Assembly: GCA_025331125.1 (NCBI GenBank)
Contig: JAOALB010000304.1
Location: 1-11,090, forward strand
Length of the DNA stretch: 11,090 nucleotides
Direction of reading: 5' to 3'
From: Mycogone perniciosa
Lineage: Eukaryota > Ascomycota > Sordariomycetes > Hypocreales > Hypocreaceae
The notes beneath the pieces are model-generated. The model was not told the DNA's origin. It saw only the letters and a list, made by a program, of their open reading frames with translations, and did not search any database. Numbering within the stretch: the stretch's first letter is position 1; each line of letters starts with the position of its first letter. Positions 8,879-11,090 of this stretch are shown piece after piece. The translations under genes and the position numbers were made by a program.

Positions 8879-9133
8879 CTGCTAGCCAGTTTAGCATTAG
8901 ACCAAACAGCCCGTTTGGCTTTCTTACACAGCCATAGCATATTACATGATGATCAATTTTTCAGATATTTCTTCTGGCTATAATCTCGACTTAGGGCACG
9001 GCATCCAGAGATATGTGCGCAAGGTCCATTATGATATCAAATCCATACATATATATATCTTCAACCGGCTGGAGCCTCTGCCCAATTTCCAGTTCCTAAT
9101 TCTAGTATGGAGTAAATGCAGCTCTTATTTTAG

Positions 9134-9807
9134 GTGGCAAGCACACCTAATTCTAAGGGGGACCCGGCCACTAAGCGCTCGCTCAGGGCGCACCTCATTC
9201 AGTGCCCACATGCACCCCGACGTCTGTCACACCCAACACGAGGCGCTTGTCCATCTTGTCCATCATATAGACATAAAGCGCAACATGCCGCACAATCCAG
9301 GTTCATCACACATATTGCCTCTATAGAGCATATTTGGTTTGCAATAACGGCTTTTATGACAGAAAATATTATGGTTTACATTCGGAACTCCATGGAAGCA
9401 GTTAAAGCAGGTCAAAAACACTGGCGGTTCGTGATAATGGGCTACATAGTGACCATATGGCTATGCACAGCCATCATTTACTACCATCACGGCAAGTATT
9501 CTGACTGCTAGTTCAATTTACCTATTGATATTAATAAATAATAGAAAACCGCATGCGTCACTCATTCAACAATGGTGATATTGATAATGAGGAATTGAGC
9601 GACAAGTGCTATCGTCAAGAGCGCACAGTAATCCGTTTCGCCGCGTTCTTTGGCCCCATAGGGCTCGATCAATTTTACGCACATCACTGGTCGTTTGCTT
9701 TCTCCAAGCTATTTTCTTTAGGTGGCTTTGGGATTTGGTCATTAGTCGATGTCATGCTCTGGACTAGAGGTATCTACAGCACGCCTGGGTGCCCTTCTTA
9801 TAGTTAA
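9134..9807 (+). CDS. TM2-domain membrane protein, two exons, start codon uncertain
   Basis: The second exon encodes a clear TM2 domain: FFGPIGLDQFYAHHW (residues 154-168), then a second hydrophobic helix with GGFGIWSLVDV and a Pro-Gly-Cys-Pro tail. The first exon has a Cys-rich basic N-terminus (C24, and a CPSC at 39-42) and a membrane helix at about 98-117. The first exon ends in a TAG at 9509 if unspliced. A GC-AG intron at 9492-9544 (53 nt, donor GCAAGT, acceptor ATAG) joins both exons in frame to 206 codons; the GT donor at 9496 would give the wrong frame. The start is unclear. The frame opens with GTG at 9134, right after TTTTAG, so there may be an upstream exon, a lost ATG, or a C-to-T nonsense change after the in-frame ATG at 9116. 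TM2 proteins have two membrane helices; the role of this one is unknown. Confidence 0.65.
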
Positions 9808-10243
9808 ATTGATGAGTTTAAAGAGATAGTTGGAATGTCATCTATGGCCCGCCCATTGACCCAATTCTCACTCTGGGGATCGGCCATTTTCCCACTCTCC
9901 CGTCTGCTGCTAACATCACTGTCCATTTTCCCTTCTCGTACTTATTTAGCTAATGCAACCATCGTGAGGTAGGGAAAGGCAAACGGCGGAGAATTTGATG
10001 GCCAGATTTTTTATGGACTTTCTAGTAATTGATGCCGTAGCCTTGTTACAATATAGCTGCTTAACCCATTCAGACCCCCCTTATATCTTCTACCCGTTCC
10101 GTCCTCCTCCAAATGTTACCTACTTGCTGCAATACACGCATTGCTCTAACTTGCGATATTGCCACACATTCAATTCGATTTATGATATCGCAAAATACTA
10201 GTTCCCCGGCGGTGGCGGCGGCGGCGATGGTCAGGAATTTGTT
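9808..10243. other. Spacer after the TM2 gene, no supported gene
   Basis: No recognisable gene. A plus-strand frame at 9995-10201 has no family resemblance. A phrase of the type CCATTTTCCC recurs twice within about 45 bp (near 9884 and 9922). A GGC-rich microsatellite closes the stretch. Confidence 0.5.
10208..10226. repeat. GGC-rich triplet microsatellite
   Basis: An interrupted run of GGC units in one strand. It lies just beyond the stop of the minus-strand frame described next and may be the decayed Arg/His-coding or untranslated end of that gene. Confidence 0.7.
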
Positions 10244-10747
10244 TTATGCTGATGCACAATGGTCTTGATGGCAGTGAGGTTCACGACTGCGGTGGCCTAC
10301 TAAATTCATCTGATCGCTGTCTACCTTCTTGTTGGTGATGGAGTTGGCGAACTCATCCGGATGCCATATGTACTTCCCTAAGGGCGAGCTGGATACGGTG
10401 ACGTCGCCGCACCTCAGCAAGCCGGTAATATGCTTTGATATATCGCCTTTAACTATATCGATATACTCGTTGAATGTCTTGCTAAACTTGGTGATGATCT
10501 CTGTATACTTGCTGTGATATGTGTATATAAAGATCTGCTTATCGATGTAGGGGGTGGGCTGGAAGACGGTCGTGATGCCTAAGTGCTTGACCCTGTACTC
10601 GCAGGGGTAGGTGCGGTCGATGTACTTATCGCATACAATGCAGATGTTTGATCTTGTTGATGCATATGATGATGTCGATGTGTCGTCCTTGTGTATAGGT
10701 GATCTAGTTATGGTTATGTGCCTAATGCGTGAGTGCTTCCTTTTAAG
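10244..10747 (-). pseudogene. Long open frame of unknown function, no N-terminal Met, probable 3' frameshift
   Basis: Between a TAG (10750-10748) and a TAA (10246-10244) the minus strand is open for 167 codons, with a protein-like mix: a Ser/Thr linker (DDTSTSSYASTRSN), then ICIVCDKYIDRTYPC with two CxxC-spaced Cys and a third Cys, a Tyr/Lys-rich helical stretch (FSKTFNEYIDIVKGDISKH) and GKYIWHPDEFANSITNKK. The first Met appears only about 28 codons from the end, so this is an internal exon or a fragment. Near 10285 the good composition appears to move to another frame (ATAVVNLTAIKTIVHQHK), which ends in a TGA at 10233-10231. That suggests a frameshift or an unrecognised splice. I do not recognise the family. 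Confidence 0.4.
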
Positions 10748-10961
10748 CTAGATGAGTAGTCTTAAGGCAGACACTTTATATTGATATCTAGCGATAAGTA
10801 GTGTATCTTAACTACCAGTACGTAATGTCTCTTATTTTAATCAACTTGAGCAAGCCTATTACTGGTCACTTATGGGAGATTTTAAAAGAGCTGTTAACTG
10901 CTACTAGTATGAGGATAAAGGAGGCAATTGGACTACTGGTAATATATGGATTGTTGGTTAA
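10748..10961. other. AT-rich spacer with a 49-codon open frame
   Basis: An ATG at 10825 opens a 49-residue frame that ends with a TAA at 10972-10974 inside the palindrome. It includes ITGHLWEILKELLTATSMRI and is hydrophobic. It is too short and unrecognised to call a gene, but could be a scrap of a transposon protein. Confidence 0.2.
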
Positions 10962-11071
10962 AAGTTACTGCTAACTTAATTTTAAATATAAAATGGTCCT
11001 AGTAACTTAAATTTAAGAGGAAGAGTGTTACTAGGACCATTTTATATTTAAAATTAAGTTAGCAGTAACTT
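10962..11071. repeat. Perfect 45-bp inverted repeat with a 20-nt loop
   Basis: Bases 10962-11006 are the exact reverse complement of 11027-11071. The loop 11007-11026 itself opens with the palindrome TTAAATTTAA. Perfect arms in AT-rich, mutated surroundings point to a young foldback or MITE-like element, or to a fold-back artefact of library preparation or assembly. Confidence 0.9.
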
Positions 11072-11090
11072 AATTTTAAATATAAAATGG
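11037..11090. repeat. Second palindrome, 25-bp arms around GCAG, cut by the window edge
   Basis: Bases 11037-11061 are the exact reverse complement of 11066-11090, separated by GCAG. The same 25-bp core therefore occurs three times in alternating orientation (10972-10996 forward, 11037-11061 reverse, 11066-11090 forward). The array probably continues past the window. Confidence 0.85.

Noticed and set aside
8946..9326. Plus-strand frame of 126 codons starting at 8946
   Set aside because: It overlaps the TM2 gene's first exon in a different frame and has no recognisable content. I found no donor that would link its upstream half to 9134.

Overview
The window looks like nuclear DNA of a filamentous ascomycete (Pezizomycotina). 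Coding blocks are split by very short introns (about 49-95 nt) that carry fungal splice signals: donors such as GTATGC, GTGAGT and GTAAGC, branch sites GCTAAT or GCTAAC, and acceptors YAG. Gene-poor, AT-richer stretches with palindromes and broken reading frames lie between them. Nothing looks bacterial: there are no operons or Shine-Dalgarno sites. I cannot assign a genus.

Layout. 1-1557: no gene I can defend, only a microsatellite and a short tandem repeat. 1558-1934: a weak coding remnant that needs a frameshift to stay open. 1984-4420 (+): the best-supported gene, a five-exon DUF3435-family tyrosine recombinase of 739 residues with a C-terminal pair of C2H2-like zinc fingers. All four introns splice cleanly in frame and the recombinase active-site residues can be placed. 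DUF3435 recombinases include the 'captain' recombinases that mobilise the giant fungal transposons called Starships. 4421-6250: AT-rich spacer with a tRNA-like fossil and several inverted repeats. 6251-7267: spacer and promoter (TATA box, pyrimidine-rich tract). 7268-8383 (+): an intact four-exon gene for a 299-residue protein of unknown function with probable nuclear localisation signals. 8492-8878 (-): a truncated fragment resembling the N-terminal region of fungal SNF2-family proteins. 9134-9807 (+): a two-exon TM2-domain membrane protein whose frame is restored by a GC-AG intron but whose start codon is unclear. 10244-10747 (-): a 167-codon open frame with almost no Met and a probable frameshift at its end. 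10962-11090: a perfect palindrome followed by a second one, running off the window edge.

How it fits together. In known Starships the captain sits near one end and is transcribed inward, with unrelated cargo behind it. A recombinase on the plus strand followed by a patchwork of intact, truncated and unknown genes fits that picture. No element boundary, target-site duplication or empty site can be seen here, so a Starship remains an inference. The gene could equally be one of the many DUF3435 copies not associated with a defined element.
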